From Spirochaetales bacterium (GTDB lineage Bacteria > Spirochaetota > Spirochaetia > Sphaerochaetales > Sphaerochaetaceae): DNA of 49,778 nucleotides. Positions 10,001 to 17,924 of the stretch are shown here, in pieces. Location of the stretch: NCBI GenBank assembly GCA_012523305.1, contig JAAYIV010000056.1, positions 1-49,778 on the forward strand, in the 5' to 3' direction. Numbering within the stretch: the first letter of the stretch is position 1; every line of letters begins with the position of its first letter. The notes beneath the pieces are model-generated. The model had not been told where the DNA came from, ran no database searches, and saw only the letters and a program-made list of their open reading frames with translations. A program made the translations under genes and the position numbers.

Positions 10001-10143
10001 CTCCATATTGAAAATAAAATCATATAGAGTTGAAACGACCAATAGAACCGATCCTTTTTATATTGGAGAAACCCAAATATTACAAAGAAGACATATAATA
10101 TGAACGATATTGCAGGAATAATGGTTGATATATCGATAATCAT
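7018..10143 (-). CDS. Sensor histidine kinase fused to C-terminal FeeM/LuxI-like acyltransferase domain
   Basis: A 1041-residue multidomain membrane protein. Residues 1-225 form a seven-helix sensor of the kinase 7TM type, and two more hydrophobic helices span about 228-285. A GAF-like domain covers about 305-460 and a PAS domain about 478-590, with a cysteine set at 523, 534, 537 and 542. HisKA has the phospho-acceptor in AHELNNPLAG (His612), and HATPase_c follows with NIIVNAIQAM, GDTGCGIPE and KGTGLGLSNC (about 720-815). Instead of a receiver, residues 821-985 match the acyltransferase fold of N-acyl amino acid synthases (FeeM) and LuxI: E849-GY, ThisLA, PVGTVSL, EILRLAVLPDMRNS and LYKKFGFEEVG. 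A charged tail ends the protein. It is divergent from a methyltransferase-like gene and an HD-GYP response regulator, its likely partner. Kinase assignment is firm; the acyltransferase assignment is good at fold level, but its substrate is unknown. Confidence 0.88.
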   Translation of the reverse strand: MIIDISTIIPAISFILYVFFVIFGFLQYKKDRFYWSFQLYMILFSIWSFGSMMMHLNSSLMTPLFWNRVMLVGLLSAPFALCHFIIDILDIQNRPIRIFIGLSYLLIIPLMYLNFSGSIVKEVGFTSENIFYYQLTSGAILAYSISYIYIFVTLFFLLFGSKHRPLQKGLKNLLLPLIGVVIMLAGILINVFPELGKYPIDIFASTINALLLFYTIYKFKLINYSRLGLSIIYSTILAIIASISYYLIILLIQLFNKDFAPGDVGQLSLILGIATVIIIHPIRNLLSYIIDNYVIPKRHPYQTTIKNLSKKLTTIIDLGELGEEVVKNLSTGLKTEWVVFVAKNPDSDKTFKLVANNKCPTKLTIGDEIEFVFPRYVEDKLHQLRRDNISSIINVSPGEQRLKVSEHLPELDVLIPLVFRQQLAGYILIGYDYTKSLITEIELEALEILAAQSSLSLKNALSFEQLRIQGNELTMSNNKLEAIFNGIASPVCMIDIDFTIQEANTAAVSFFGNNKKNLIGNKCYRAFFHRVRPCVFCRALDCLHTGVLQATEADVAEKVYSFQFHNVRVPENSKSVFIEIINDITEQRSLQQELVRAEKMAGIGTLAAGIAHELNNPLAGISGTAEIMLGEVDEQNPHREYLEDILKYSQTASDVIKELSIYSRKEETKEKQQFEVIRTIEFVLRLATRGTEAQNINIIRNYHALPTIEANESELQQLFLNIIVNAIQAMDGKGTLTLTCIEKNDFVFIKIGDTGCGIPEKNLNQIFTPFFTTKSPGKGTGLGLSNCYSIVEKMGGRIRVKSEEDVGSEFTIIFPLSDDSRDAISFSLVTDQAGMNDVFFLQRKVLVGEKGYLEGTIHRAEDEKATHILAFRGLHPVGTVSLMTSEKLWPLPISNYFDVSSVVKSKHCSEILRLAVLPDMRNSLVSLGLIVLVFLLARSKGIKDLIIDVFADDVKTIKLYKKFGFEEVGTYYSPSAVTVLALQSETPMEKDQSQLRHFVRPLFNRLKTLFDFGEYTQGVLDEMDRILSADADFSDEQDETG

Positions 10144-10202
10144 GGGGATTCCTTTGTGATACTACCAATTACACAAAACTTGTACTATTATATGGGTAAT
10201 TT

Positions 10203-10748
10203 ATGCATTTAATCAAACTATTTGTTATTGGAACCATCGGATATATCTTTTCAGGCCTATATGACCTATCAATTCTATATAATAAAACAATTTTGAAGAG
10301 GATTTTCTATACTGGATTCTTTATTACAGCAGTTCCATATCCTTGGTTATTCTTTATGTACCGCTCACCACTACCTGCTCTAGTTACATGGATAATTATC
10401 ATCCTTATGTCCGTATTCGCTGGATTACTCATCTATTCGGTCCTATTGGAAATCCCTCTTAAATCAAAAAAAAATGAACGCCTCTATAAACGCGGAACTT
10501 ATGGCATTAGTAGACACCCTGGTTTTCTTTGGTATACAGTTCTTAATATCTTAATAGCCGCGTTCTTTTGGAATATTTGGATTTTTGTGCTATGCGTCGG
10601 ATTGATAACGTGTAATTTGATTCTTGTAATCATTGAAGATATACTTTTGTTCCCCAAAATGTTCTCTGGTTATGAGGAATATAGATCACAGATTCCATTT
10701 TTCGTATCATTCAAATCTGTGAATCATCGGAGAGAGAAACGATGGTAA
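10203..10748 (+). CDS. Isoprenylcysteine/phospholipid methyltransferase-like integral membrane protein
   Basis: A 181-residue membrane protein with about five hydrophobic segments. The C-terminal half carries the signature of the ICMT/PEMT-type membrane methyltransferase fold: LYKRGTYGISRHPGFLWY (SAM-binding RHP motif) and, further on, EDILLFPKMFSGYEEYRSQIPFF. This matches the short bacterial homologues that methylate isoprenoid, lipid or unknown substrates; the substrate here cannot be deduced. The ribosome binding site is weak. The stop codon overlaps the start of the downstream response regulator by 7 bases, so the two are translationally coupled, and the gene is divergent from the kinase-acyltransferase gene with only 59 bases between them. 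A role in the same signal pathway, such as modifying a lipid made or sensed by the kinase protein, is speculation. Confidence 0.72.
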   Translation: MHLIKLFVIGTIGYIFSGLYDLSILYNKTILKRIFYTGFFITAVPYPWLFFMYRSPLPALVTWIIIILMSVFAGLLIYSVLLEIPLKSKKNERLYKRGTYGISRHPGFLWYTVLNILIAAFFWNIWIFVLCVGLITCNLILVIIEDILLFPKMFSGYEEYRSQIPFFVSFKSVNHRREKRW

Positions 10749-11767
10749 AGCATATTGTAACAACGGATGATGACCCAGCCATCCGTAAAGTTCTCCAGTT
10801 GATGCTTAAAAAAGAAGGATATGATGTAACGACATGCAAAGACGGATCTGAGCTGGAAGAGGTATTGAATTCACAAGGTGATGAAATCGATCTCATCCTA
10901 TTGGACATAAAAATGCCAGGTCTTTCAGGATTTGAATTATTGGAAATTATCAGGCACGGTTACCCTCACATCCCGATTGTGATGCTCACAGCTTTTAATG
11001 ATTTGGATACTGGAATGAAAGCGATTCGTTCTGGAGCTTCAGATTATTTGGCAAAACCTGTTCGCAGAGATGAACTGATAGCTTGCGTACAACGAGTAAT
11101 TAGCAAATCAGAATTGCAACAAAATCTTACTGAAGAAAAAAAACAATACCTTGCCTACCAAAAAGAATTGGAAGAAAAACTTTCACAGACGATGCATACG
11201 CTGAAAGACACGACTCGTGCGACTCTCGAGGCTTTCTCCGAGACCATTGAACAAAAGGACGCATATACAAAAGGGCATTGTAATCGGGTTCGGGATATTT
11301 GCGTTTCGATTGGAAGAGCTCTAAACCTGTCTGAGGATGCGATTCAGATTCTCGAAGGCGGTGCAATTTTACACGATATCGGAAAAATCGGCATCCCAGA
11401 ACAGATTTTAAATAAAGAATCTTCATTGGATAGTGAAGAAGAACAGTTGATTCGCATGCATCCCGTGTTCGGTGAGCGAATCATTATCCATATTAACCAA
11501 TTTCAGCCTTATAGGACGATTATCCGAAGCCACCATGAGCGTTTCGACGGTAAAGGATATCCAGATGGATTAAAAGGTAAAAATATTCCACTGGAAGCAC
11601 GAATAGTTGCGTTAGCTGATTCATTTGATGCCATGACAACCGACAGGGCCTACCGCGCCGCGCTTCCCGTGGAAATCGCTGTTGAAGAAATCAAGCTCTG
11701 CTCAGGAGCCCAATTTGATCCCGAATTAGTAGATATCTTTCTTGACAATGAAATATACTTACTGTAG
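10742..11767 (+). CDS. Response regulator with receiver and HD-GYP cyclic-di-GMP phosphodiesterase domains
   Basis: A 341-residue two-domain regulator. The receiver (1-120) has the acidic pocket DDD at 10-11, phospho-acceptor Asp55 in LILLDIKMPG, the switch Thr in MLTAF and Lys105 in AKP. A charged helical linker (about 122-158) follows, then HD-GYP (about 160-340) with HDIGKIGIP (His211-Asp212), HHERFDGKGYPDG (HH 264-265, GYP 272-274) and a downstream LADSFDAMT. All residues expected for an active metal-dependent c-di-GMP hydrolase appear present. The start has GGAGAGAG upstream and overlaps the methyltransferase-like gene. The divergent kinase, which lacks a receiver, is its obvious partner; that pairing is inferred from location. 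Confidence 0.94.
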   Translation: MVKHIVTTDDDPAIRKVLQLMLKKEGYDVTTCKDGSELEEVLNSQGDEIDLILLDIKMPGLSGFELLEIIRHGYPHIPIVMLTAFNDLDTGMKAIRSGASDYLAKPVRRDELIACVQRVISKSELQQNLTEEKKQYLAYQKELEEKLSQTMHTLKDTTRATLEAFSETIEQKDAYTKGHCNRVRDICVSIGRALNLSEDAIQILEGGAILHDIGKIGIPEQILNKESSLDSEEEQLIRMHPVFGERIIIHINQFQPYRTIIRSHHERFDGKGYPDGLKGKNIPLEARIVALADSFDAMTTDRAYRAALPVEIAVEEIKLCSGAQFDPELVDIFLDNEIYLL

Positions 11768-11778
11768 TTAGTGCTATG

Positions 11779-12216
11779 TTATGATTTCACTTCAACAGTC
11801 GGCTTGATCGAAACCTCAGTTTTCATTGAATTAGAAATTATGCAATGTCTCTCGGATTTTTCCAGAATCTTGATTACATTCTCAATATCATCCTGATGAA
11901 ATACCGTTACTTTTGGATAGATGGTGATATGTTTCACTACCAATCCAACATCGCTTTTTTCCAATACGCCGGTTGCATTGGATGTATAATCTGCAAATTC
12001 AAGTTTTGATTTTTCAGCAATGGCTAAAAACGTGGTCATCAAGCATATTTCAGCAGCACCGACGAATAGATGCTCAGGTGACCAAATATGTGGATGCCCT
12101 CCTGGGAATTCAGGTGGAGTCGCTACTTCGATTGTTGGCATCCCAGGTGTAGACAACTTCCCTTTTCGGTTGATGCTCCATTGAAGATTTGTGGAATAGG
12201 TATGAGAATCTGCCAT
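11779..12216 (-). CDS. OsmC family protein
   Basis: A 145-residue OsmC/Ohr-superfamily protein. It has the two conserved cysteines of the thiol peroxidase site, in AEICLMTTF (about residue 58) and in ERHCIISNS (about 123), and the SPEHLFVGA segment typical of OsmC-like members. Such proteins reduce organic hydroperoxides, although some act on other substrates. GGAGCGATACG precedes the ATG. It converges on the HD-GYP gene with an 11-bp gap and is separated from the sugar operon upstream by a terminator, so it likely has its own promoter between 12217 and 12324. Confidence 0.9.
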   Translation of the reverse strand: MADSHTYSTNLQWSINRKGKLSTPGMPTIEVATPPEFPGGHPHIWSPEHLFVGAAEICLMTTFLAIAEKSKLEFADYTSNATGVLEKSDVGLVVKHITIYPKVTVFHQDDIENVIKILEKSERHCIISNSMKTEVSIKPTVEVKS

Positions 12217-12324
12217 CGTATCGCTCCTTTTTTGTTAGCTGCTCTAAATATACTCAAGATCAGCATCAAAGACTACTTTGTCCGGTGCGTCAGTAAATAC
12301 AGAGGAGCAACTGTCAGAATAAGA

Positions 12325-12354
12325 CTGCCTGCTTTACCAAGGTAAAACAGGCAG
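12325..12354 (-). terminator. Hairpin terminator of the sugar transport operon
   Basis: CTGCCTG (12325-12331) pairs with CAGGCAG (12348-12354), continued by TTTACC with GGTAAA, giving 13 pairs with one mismatch and a tiny loop. On the minus strand it is followed by TCTTATT, a weak T tract. It lies 44 bases beyond the stop codon of the binding-protein gene. Confidence 0.7.
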
Positions 12355-12397
12355 ATAATCATACAATAATCAGGATCTTGGAAGTACTGGATTCTTA

Positions 12398-13354
12398 TTA
12401 CATGACAGCAAATACGTTCGCTGCGTTGTAGAATTTTGCAGCATTATTCTTGTCAATCAAGTTTGTACCGCCGTCGATATACTCGGGAACCTTTTCACCA
12501 TTCACCAATTTGATAGCAGTTTCGACAGCCAATCGTCCAAGTACCGCCGGGTCGTTCATCGCCGTACCATTATATCTTCCATCGACAATAGCTTTTACCG
12601 CTTCCATCAACCCATCAACACCTACGACGAACACTTTCTTGCGAAGCTGTTCCATAACCTGTAAGCCACCGAGAGCCATGTCATCGTTATGGCCATAAAT
12701 CAGATCTATATCCGGATGTGCTTGGGCCAAATCCTGGGTTGCGCTGACAGCTTTTGAACGAATGTATTCGCAATACGGTGATTGAACGACAACAATTCCT
12801 TTCTCAGCATCAACCGCTTCATGAAAACCGTCTCGTCTTGCCATCATGACAGAACCACCGGCATCACCTTGTAGCTCCAGAATCTTGCCCTGTGCCTTTC
12901 CCTTACCTCCAAGCAATTCTACTGCCAATTCACCGACAATCTTCCCCATCGCATAGTTTTCACGGCCAACAAACGAATCAACTTTATCGTTTACCGGTCT
13001 GTCGACAGCAATGATTGGAATTCCAGCCTGTCGGGCTCTTTCAAGAGCAGGTTTCACACCATCAGGATCAACTGGGTTGATAATAAGAGCATCAATTCCC
13101 CTGTTAACCAAGTCGAGGATGTCATTATTTTGCTTTTGAATATTGCTTTGGGCATCAAGGTAGATAAATTCAACACCCATTTCTTCGGCTGTCTTTTCAG
13201 CTTGATCCATCAAAGCTACATAGAATGGCGAATCCAACAACACTTGGGAGAAGCCAATTGAGATTTTCTCTTCCTTCTCTGCCGTTGCTTGCGCAAACAA
13301 CACAGAAGTAAGAAGCATAGCGATCATCAGAACAACAATACTTTTCTTACGCAT
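12398..13354 (-). CDS. Sugar ABC transporter periplasmic binding protein (RbsB-like)
   Basis: A 318-residue exported binding protein of the periplasmic-binding type I (ribose/LacI) fold. The N terminus is a signal peptide (MRKKSIVVLMIAMLLTSVLFA, cleavage near AQA) without a lipobox. Mature sequence shows IGFSQVLLDSPFYVALM, DALIINPVDPDGVKPAL, IPIIAVDRPV, IYGHNDDMALGGLQ and VFVVGVDG, the usual sugar-contacting loops of RbsB relatives. It is the last gene of the operon and sits 115 bases after the permease, with its own AAGGAG site, which is common for binding proteins made in excess. The pentose or pentitol nature of the ligand is inferred only from the kinase at the head of the operon. Confidence 0.93.
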   Translation of the reverse strand: MRKKSIVVLMIAMLLTSVLFAQATAEKEEKISIGFSQVLLDSPFYVALMDQAEKTAEEMGVEFIYLDAQSNIQKQNNDILDLVNRGIDALIINPVDPDGVKPALERARQAGIPIIAVDRPVNDKVDSFVGRENYAMGKIVGELAVELLGGKGKAQGKILELQGDAGGSVMMARRDGFHEAVDAEKGIVVVQSPYCEYIRSKAVSATQDLAQAHPDIDLIYGHNDDMALGGLQVMEQLRKKVFVVGVDGLMEAVKAIVDGRYNGTAMNDPAVLGRLAVETAIKLVNGEKVPEYIDGGTNLIDKNNAAKFYNAANVFAVM

Positions 13355-13469
13355 GAAACACTCCTTTTCTTAAAATTGCATTTTTGCCCATCCTGCCAAT
13401 TAGACAGAATCCAATAGCCCATATCAAAACTCATCGAACCTCCATCTATCCTAATTATCACCTCCCTTA

Positions 13470-14429
13470 TCAATTCTTTCTTTGTGTAAGCAAATTATTT
13501 CCAATCAAAGCCAACAAGATGATGATACCCTTAACAATCTGTTGGAAATATGATGGAACACCTACCAAATTCAGAATATTGGATATGATGGTTAACAGCA
13601 TGACTCCACCGAAAGTCCCCAAGACACCTCCGACACCGCCACTTAAGCTGGTCCCACCGATAACAACCGATGCAATCGCATCAAGTTCCATTGCTGAGCC
13701 AGCGTTTGGCTGTCCTGTTGAAAGCCATGAGGCAAGCATCACGCCGGCAAATGCAGAAAGAGCACCTGAAATAGTGTATGCGGCAGTGGTGATGTATTTG
13801 GTCCTTATTCCTGAGAGGTAAGCAGCTGATTCATTTCCCCCGATAGCATAAAACTTTCTACCGAAAGGAAGATATTTTAATAGAAGAAAGGCTAGTACAG
13901 TAATAACTATCCAAACTAACCCGCTTATCGGGATTACGTCAAATACAAACCCAGCTCCAAGCTTCCTGAAAGCATCACTCAACCCGAAAATCGGCTTCCC
14001 ATTGGTAACGAGCAACGCTAATCCACGCAAGCTGGTCATCATCGCCAAAGTGGTGATAAATGCAGGAATACGGAATGTTGTGATGAAGAAACCTGTCAGG
14101 CTTCCGAAAATTGCACCACATAGGATAGCCAAAACGAATGAAGGGAACACTCCGAGTCCCAGATTCTTTGAGAAGATTGAAGAAATCATCCCTGCAAATG
14201 CAACATGGGAACCTACGGAAAGATCAATTCCTCCGGTTAAAATAACAAATGTCATTCCAACGGCGACAATCCCTACGATTGCAGATTGTTGAAGCAAATT
14301 GAAGAAATTCTGGAATGTGAGGAATCTTGGGCTCAGAATAGAAGCTATGATTACGAAAAATGCGAGAAGCAACAAGAGATTATATTTTTTTAGTTTTGCG
14401 GTTAACACCCCATTTTCAGCGACTTTCAT
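13470..14429 (-). CDS. Sugar ABC transporter permease (RbsC-like)
   Basis: A 319-residue BPD_transp_2 permease with about ten transmembrane helices. Family landmarks include VGMTFVILTGGIDLSVGSH near residue 60, TLAMMTSLRGLALL, FYAIGGNESAAYLSGI and the C-terminal VVIGGTSLSGGVGGVLGTFG. The open frame runs nine codons further upstream, but GGGAGG at 14438-14443 lies eight bases before the ATG at 14429, and that ATG overlaps the stop codon of the ATPase gene in an ATGA arrangement. So it is translationally coupled to the ATPase. Confidence 0.94.
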   Translation of the reverse strand: MKVAENGVLTAKLKKYNLLLLLAFFVIIASILSPRFLTFQNFFNLLQQSAIVGIVAVGMTFVILTGGIDLSVGSHVAFAGMISSIFSKNLGLGVFPSFVLAILCGAIFGSLTGFFITTFRIPAFITTLAMMTSLRGLALLVTNGKPIFGLSDAFRKLGAGFVFDVIPISGLVWIVITVLAFLLLKYLPFGRKFYAIGGNESAAYLSGIRTKYITTAAYTISGALSAFAGVMLASWLSTGQPNAGSAMELDAIASVVIGGTSLSGGVGGVLGTFGGVMLLTIISNILNLVGVPSYFQQIVKGIIILLALIGNNLLTQRKN

Positions 14430-15925
14430 TGGTCTATCCTCCCTGTTAACGCACATTCCTGGATTTTTTCAACATTCAATTCATCACTTTCAAATGTTTT
14501 AATAAGTTTGCCTTCGTACATGACACTGATACTGTTCGCGACCGCAAGCAATTCATCCAACTCCGATGAAACAATTATGATTGTTTTTCCCTTCGAAGCC
14601 AAATCTTCCAAAATCCCATAAATCTCAGCTTTCGCCCCGACATCGATTCCCTGTGTAGGTTCATCGACCAAAAGTATCTTGCAATCTCTTATAAGCCATT
14701 TGGCAATTATCACTTTCTGCTGATTACCACCAGATAGGCTGGAAACTTTGGTAGTTAGCGAAGGTGTTTTTATTGCCAATCTATCTTTATACGTTCTTAC
14801 TTCACTGAAAATTCTTTTATAGCTTAAAATGAAATTTTTAAGGAATTTATTAAAACTTACTAACACAGCGTTTTCCCATACCGGGTGAACAATAATCAAG
14901 CCTTGAGTCTTTCTGTTTTCAGGAAGGAGTCCGATGCCATGCTTGATCGCATCATACGGTTTCTGGAAGTTTATCTTTGATCCGCTGTAATAAACTGCAC
15001 CCTCTTGCAACTTATCGACTCCATAAATTGCTCGAAGCACTTCTGTTCTCCCCGAGCCAACTAATCCATATATCCCACGAATTTCTGATTTCTTAATCTC
15101 CATATCAATATTCTTGATCGATGATGTGCTGACATTCTCCAATCTGATTGCGGTCTCTTGTTGCTTGGTAGATGTTTTTTTCATGAATGGAATCACGTTA
15201 TGTCCAATCATCAATCGAACTAAATCATTTTGTGTGATTGTTGATATCTCGCCGGTGAATTCATGTTTTCCATCTCTCAACACGGTGATGGAATCTCCGA
15301 TCATGAATAATTCTTCGAGGCGGTGAGAGATATATATAATTGTGATTCCTTTATTTTTCAGCACTTTAATGATTCTCAATAAAGCTTCAAATTCTTCTTT
15401 GGATAACGTAGATGAAGGTTCGTCCATGACAATCAATTTAGCGTCAATTGCTATTGCTTTAAGAATTTCAATCAATTGCCTATGCCCCATGCTCAAATTC
15501 CTGACCAAAACTGATGGAGCAACAGAAATATTAAAATCCTTTAACAATTTCCCAGCATTGTTTTCAAGATATTTCCAATTGATTACATTCGCCTTTTTCT
15601 CATGTTTATAGTTATTAAGGAATATGTTTTCAGCTACGCTCATCGAATCAATAAGAGAAAGTTCTTGATAGATAACCGCAATACCAATATTTCGACAATA
15701 TCTTGTATCTGGATTGATAACTTCCTTATCATTAAAAATTATGGATCCAGAGTCCATGTGATAAGCGCCGGACAATATTTTCATCAACGTTGATTTTCCA
15801 GCACCATTCGCCCCGGCAAGGCACCTCACCTCCCCTCTTCTCACTGAAAAATCAACATTATCCAAAGCTTTAACACCGGGGAAGCTTTTTGAAATATTAG
15901 TCATCCGAAGAATCTGGTCTTCCAT
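14426..15925 (-). CDS. Sugar ABC transporter ATP-binding protein, tandem ATPase (RbsA-like)
   Basis: A 499-residue ATPase with two ABC domains. The first has GANGAGKSTLMK, NLSMGHRQL as its signature and LIVMDEPSSTL. The second has a degenerate P-loop region (IYGLVGSGRTEVLR), SSLSGGNQQKVIIAKWL and ILLVDEPTQGID. This is the architecture of the ribose/xylose/galactose subfamily. A GGAAGGAA ribosome binding site precedes the ATG. It lies 12 bases after the kinase gene and overlaps the permease by four bases. It energises import of the sugar bound by the RbsB-like protein. Confidence 0.95.
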   Translation of the reverse strand: MEDQILRMTNISKSFPGVKALDNVDFSVRRGEVRCLAGANGAGKSTLMKILSGAYHMDSGSIIFNDKEVINPDTRYCRNIGIAVIYQELSLIDSMSVAENIFLNNYKHEKKANVINWKYLENNAGKLLKDFNISVAPSVLVRNLSMGHRQLIEILKAIAIDAKLIVMDEPSSTLSKEEFEALLRIIKVLKNKGITIIYISHRLEELFMIGDSITVLRDGKHEFTGEISTITQNDLVRLMIGHNVIPFMKKTSTKQQETAIRLENVSTSSIKNIDMEIKKSEIRGIYGLVGSGRTEVLRAIYGVDKLQEGAVYYSGSKINFQKPYDAIKHGIGLLPENRKTQGLIIVHPVWENAVLVSFNKFLKNFILSYKRIFSEVRTYKDRLAIKTPSLTTKVSSLSGGNQQKVIIAKWLIRDCKILLVDEPTQGIDVGAKAEIYGILEDLASKGKTIIIVSSELDELLAVANSISVMYEGKLIKTFESDELNVEKIQECALTGRIDQ

Positions 15926-15937
15926 GTGTTCCTTCCT

Positions 15938-17428
15938 TCATTTCCCTAACTTTTTCATTGCTTCTTCGCTTTCTTCCAAATACATGGCAAACAACCTGTC
16001 ATAGGCACCAATCTGGCGATTATCGGGTTCGACCATTCGATCGTTCTTAATCATCACCGAGACAGCTTCTTCATACGATCCATACATATTGCATGAGATA
16101 GCTGCGATGATCGCGCTTCCCATCAAACCTGCATAGGTGCTCGAATTGACTATTGAAATTGGAACGTTACATACATCTGCAATGATTGAGAGCCATAATG
16201 TATCTTTCGTGACTCCTCCACTCGCTACAAATTCATCAATGACCACATTCCCTTTGCCCATGGTCTCGAGGACATTACGGGTACCGAATGCAACGCTTTC
16301 CATCAAAGAACGATAGATATCTCCCCTAGTATGGCTAAGGGTAAGGCCTTTTATCTCTCCTCTTAATCTCGGCTCTTTATATGGAGTCCTGTTTCCCTGG
16401 AAGAAATCAAGGGTAATCAATCCGTTGCTACCGATGGGAGATTTAATTGCCTCTTCTGAAAGCAAATCATAATCAATATCACCAATAAGGTTCTTAAACC
16501 ATTTGATTATAGAGCCTGCTGCTACCTGACCGCCTTCATATACATAGTAACCGTCAATCAACGCATTCTTGTAGGGGCCCCATATTCCCGACGGTCTGGA
16601 TTCTATCGGAGATAAACAGAGTTCGACAAAACTCGTGCCCATGATGGTAGCCATGATTCCTTCTCTGACAGCTCCCAAACCGATCATGCCTGCGTACGCA
16701 TCTATGCAACCTTGGAACACAGCAACATGGTTAGGCAATCCGAATTCTTCACATAGCGATGTTTTTAATAACCCTACGGGAGCTCCTACGCTGACGGTTT
16801 CGGTTGCGATCTTATCTAAAAAATCCCCTAGCCCGATTGAAGCCAGGAATTCTGCATTCCAACCACCCAAATCTGTAACATAGTTTGCCTTGCATGTTGC
16901 GTTGCATTGGGAACTAAACAATTCTCCAGTGAAATACATATTCAAGAAATCAAGCTGCTCGATAAATTTATAAATCTGATCGTACATAACTTGGTGATTT
17001 TGTTTGTTCCAAAGAATTTTAGGGATCAACCATTCCGCAGATACCGCTCCGCCACAGTATTCCAATACAGGATTTCTTGTTGCATTTATCATCTCTGCTT
17101 GATCGGCAGCACGGCAATCCATCCAAAGTATCGCATCTCCGATTGCATTACCATTCTTATCGATCGGTACCACGGTACTCGATGTTGCCGAAATACTTAA
17201 GGCAACAATCGTGTCAGAAGATTGTAGGGTGACACTTTTGATAACCGCACCCAATGATCTCTTGAATCCATTTATCCAATCACTTGGTTTTTGCTCTGCC
17301 CATCCCGGATGAGGATATGCGGTAGGATAAGAAGTACTATGTTCTGCAATGAGGATACCCGTCTGGTCTATGAGCCCCACACGCACGCTTTGTGTTCCAA
17401 AATCAGCAACAAGCAATAAATCGGCCAT
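15938..17428 (-). CDS. FGGY-family carbohydrate kinase (pentulose kinase, D-ribulokinase/xylulokinase-like)
   Basis: A 496-residue FGGY kinase of normal length. The first domain begins LLVADFGTQSVRVGLID (phosphate 1 loop), with SISATSSTVVPID and ILWMDCRAADQAEMIN. The middle region has GGAVSAEWLIPKILWNKQN and VFQGCIDAYAGMIGLGAV, where the Asp in CIDAYAG is the catalytic base position. The C-terminal domain has VASGGVTKDTLWLSIIADV and AGLMGSAIIAA. The GG-S-EW-PK-LW arrangement is closer to ribulokinase-type than to glycerol kinase. AGGAA precedes the ATG. It is the first gene of a kinase-ATPase-permease-binding protein operon, so the imported sugar, or a ketose made from it, is probably phosphorylated by it. 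The exact substrate is not determined. Confidence 0.9.
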   Translation of the reverse strand: MADLLLVADFGTQSVRVGLIDQTGILIAEHSTSYPTAYPHPGWAEQKPSDWINGFKRSLGAVIKSVTLQSSDTIVALSISATSSTVVPIDKNGNAIGDAILWMDCRAADQAEMINATRNPVLEYCGGAVSAEWLIPKILWNKQNHQVMYDQIYKFIEQLDFLNMYFTGELFSSQCNATCKANYVTDLGGWNAEFLASIGLGDFLDKIATETVSVGAPVGLLKTSLCEEFGLPNHVAVFQGCIDAYAGMIGLGAVREGIMATIMGTSFVELCLSPIESRPSGIWGPYKNALIDGYYVYEGGQVAAGSIIKWFKNLIGDIDYDLLSEEAIKSPIGSNGLITLDFFQGNRTPYKEPRLRGEIKGLTLSHTRGDIYRSLMESVAFGTRNVLETMGKGNVVIDEFVASGGVTKDTLWLSIIADVCNVPISIVNSSTYAGLMGSAIIAAISCNMYGSYEEAVSVMIKNDRMVEPDNRQIGAYDRLFAMYLEESEEAMKKLGK

Positions 17429-17924
17429 TCATTTCCTCGTTCACTACATTCATTCATCAGAATCTCAGACACTTCGGCAACTATCGTACTGCCTCATGGG
17501 ATAATTCAGTTCCTTTGATTACGAGAGCCCTACTCCTACCAGCATTCAACCCCGTCTCTTAACGTTATTATACCACCAATTCATCACAACATGTATGATA
17601 TTTTTCACCTACGATTATAAAGCTTTAGTCATAATTGTATCAATTTGAACATGTTTACTTGTTTCTTTTTGAACATAACAGTTAAATATGTTGAAAATAT
17701 CTCAAAACATATCATATATGGTACAATACAATACGTATCGATAATTATACCAATGAGAATACATTTTTATTTCGCATTACCTTTATCATAGTGCCAACAA
17801 GGTCCGATATAATAATGAAATTAAGCTTTGTTTCACCGTAGATTTGCAAATGACTTGCATTTTCATATTTTTATAAGTATCGTTCTATATACAAATATTG
17901 ACTTTTCCTAGAGGTTGAAAAGAC
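17429..17924. promoter_or_regulatory. Divergent regulatory region between sugar operon and zinc operon
   Basis: This AT-rich 496-bp gap holds no gene I can support. On the minus strand ATGTTCAAA occurs twice, 24 bases apart (plus-strand complement at 17644-17652 and 17668-17676). An inverted repeat ATATGTT/AACATAT (17686-17692, 17706-17712) includes related half-sites. These look like repeated half-sites of a DeoR-type sugar regulator for the kinase operon. The right end carries a separate palindrome near the zinc operon, listed on its own. No regulator gene for the sugar operon is nearby. Confidence 0.5.
17845..17859 (+). promoter_or_regulatory. Candidate zinc-regulator box upstream of znuA
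   Basis: TGCAA and TTGCA flank a 5-bp spacer, making a 15-bp palindrome inside a longer AT-rich stretch about 65 bases before the znuA start codon. The operon encodes a Fur-family regulator, and Fur-type proteins bind palindromes of this size, so it is a reasonable autoregulatory site. The sequence is not a classical Fur box. Confidence 0.45.
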
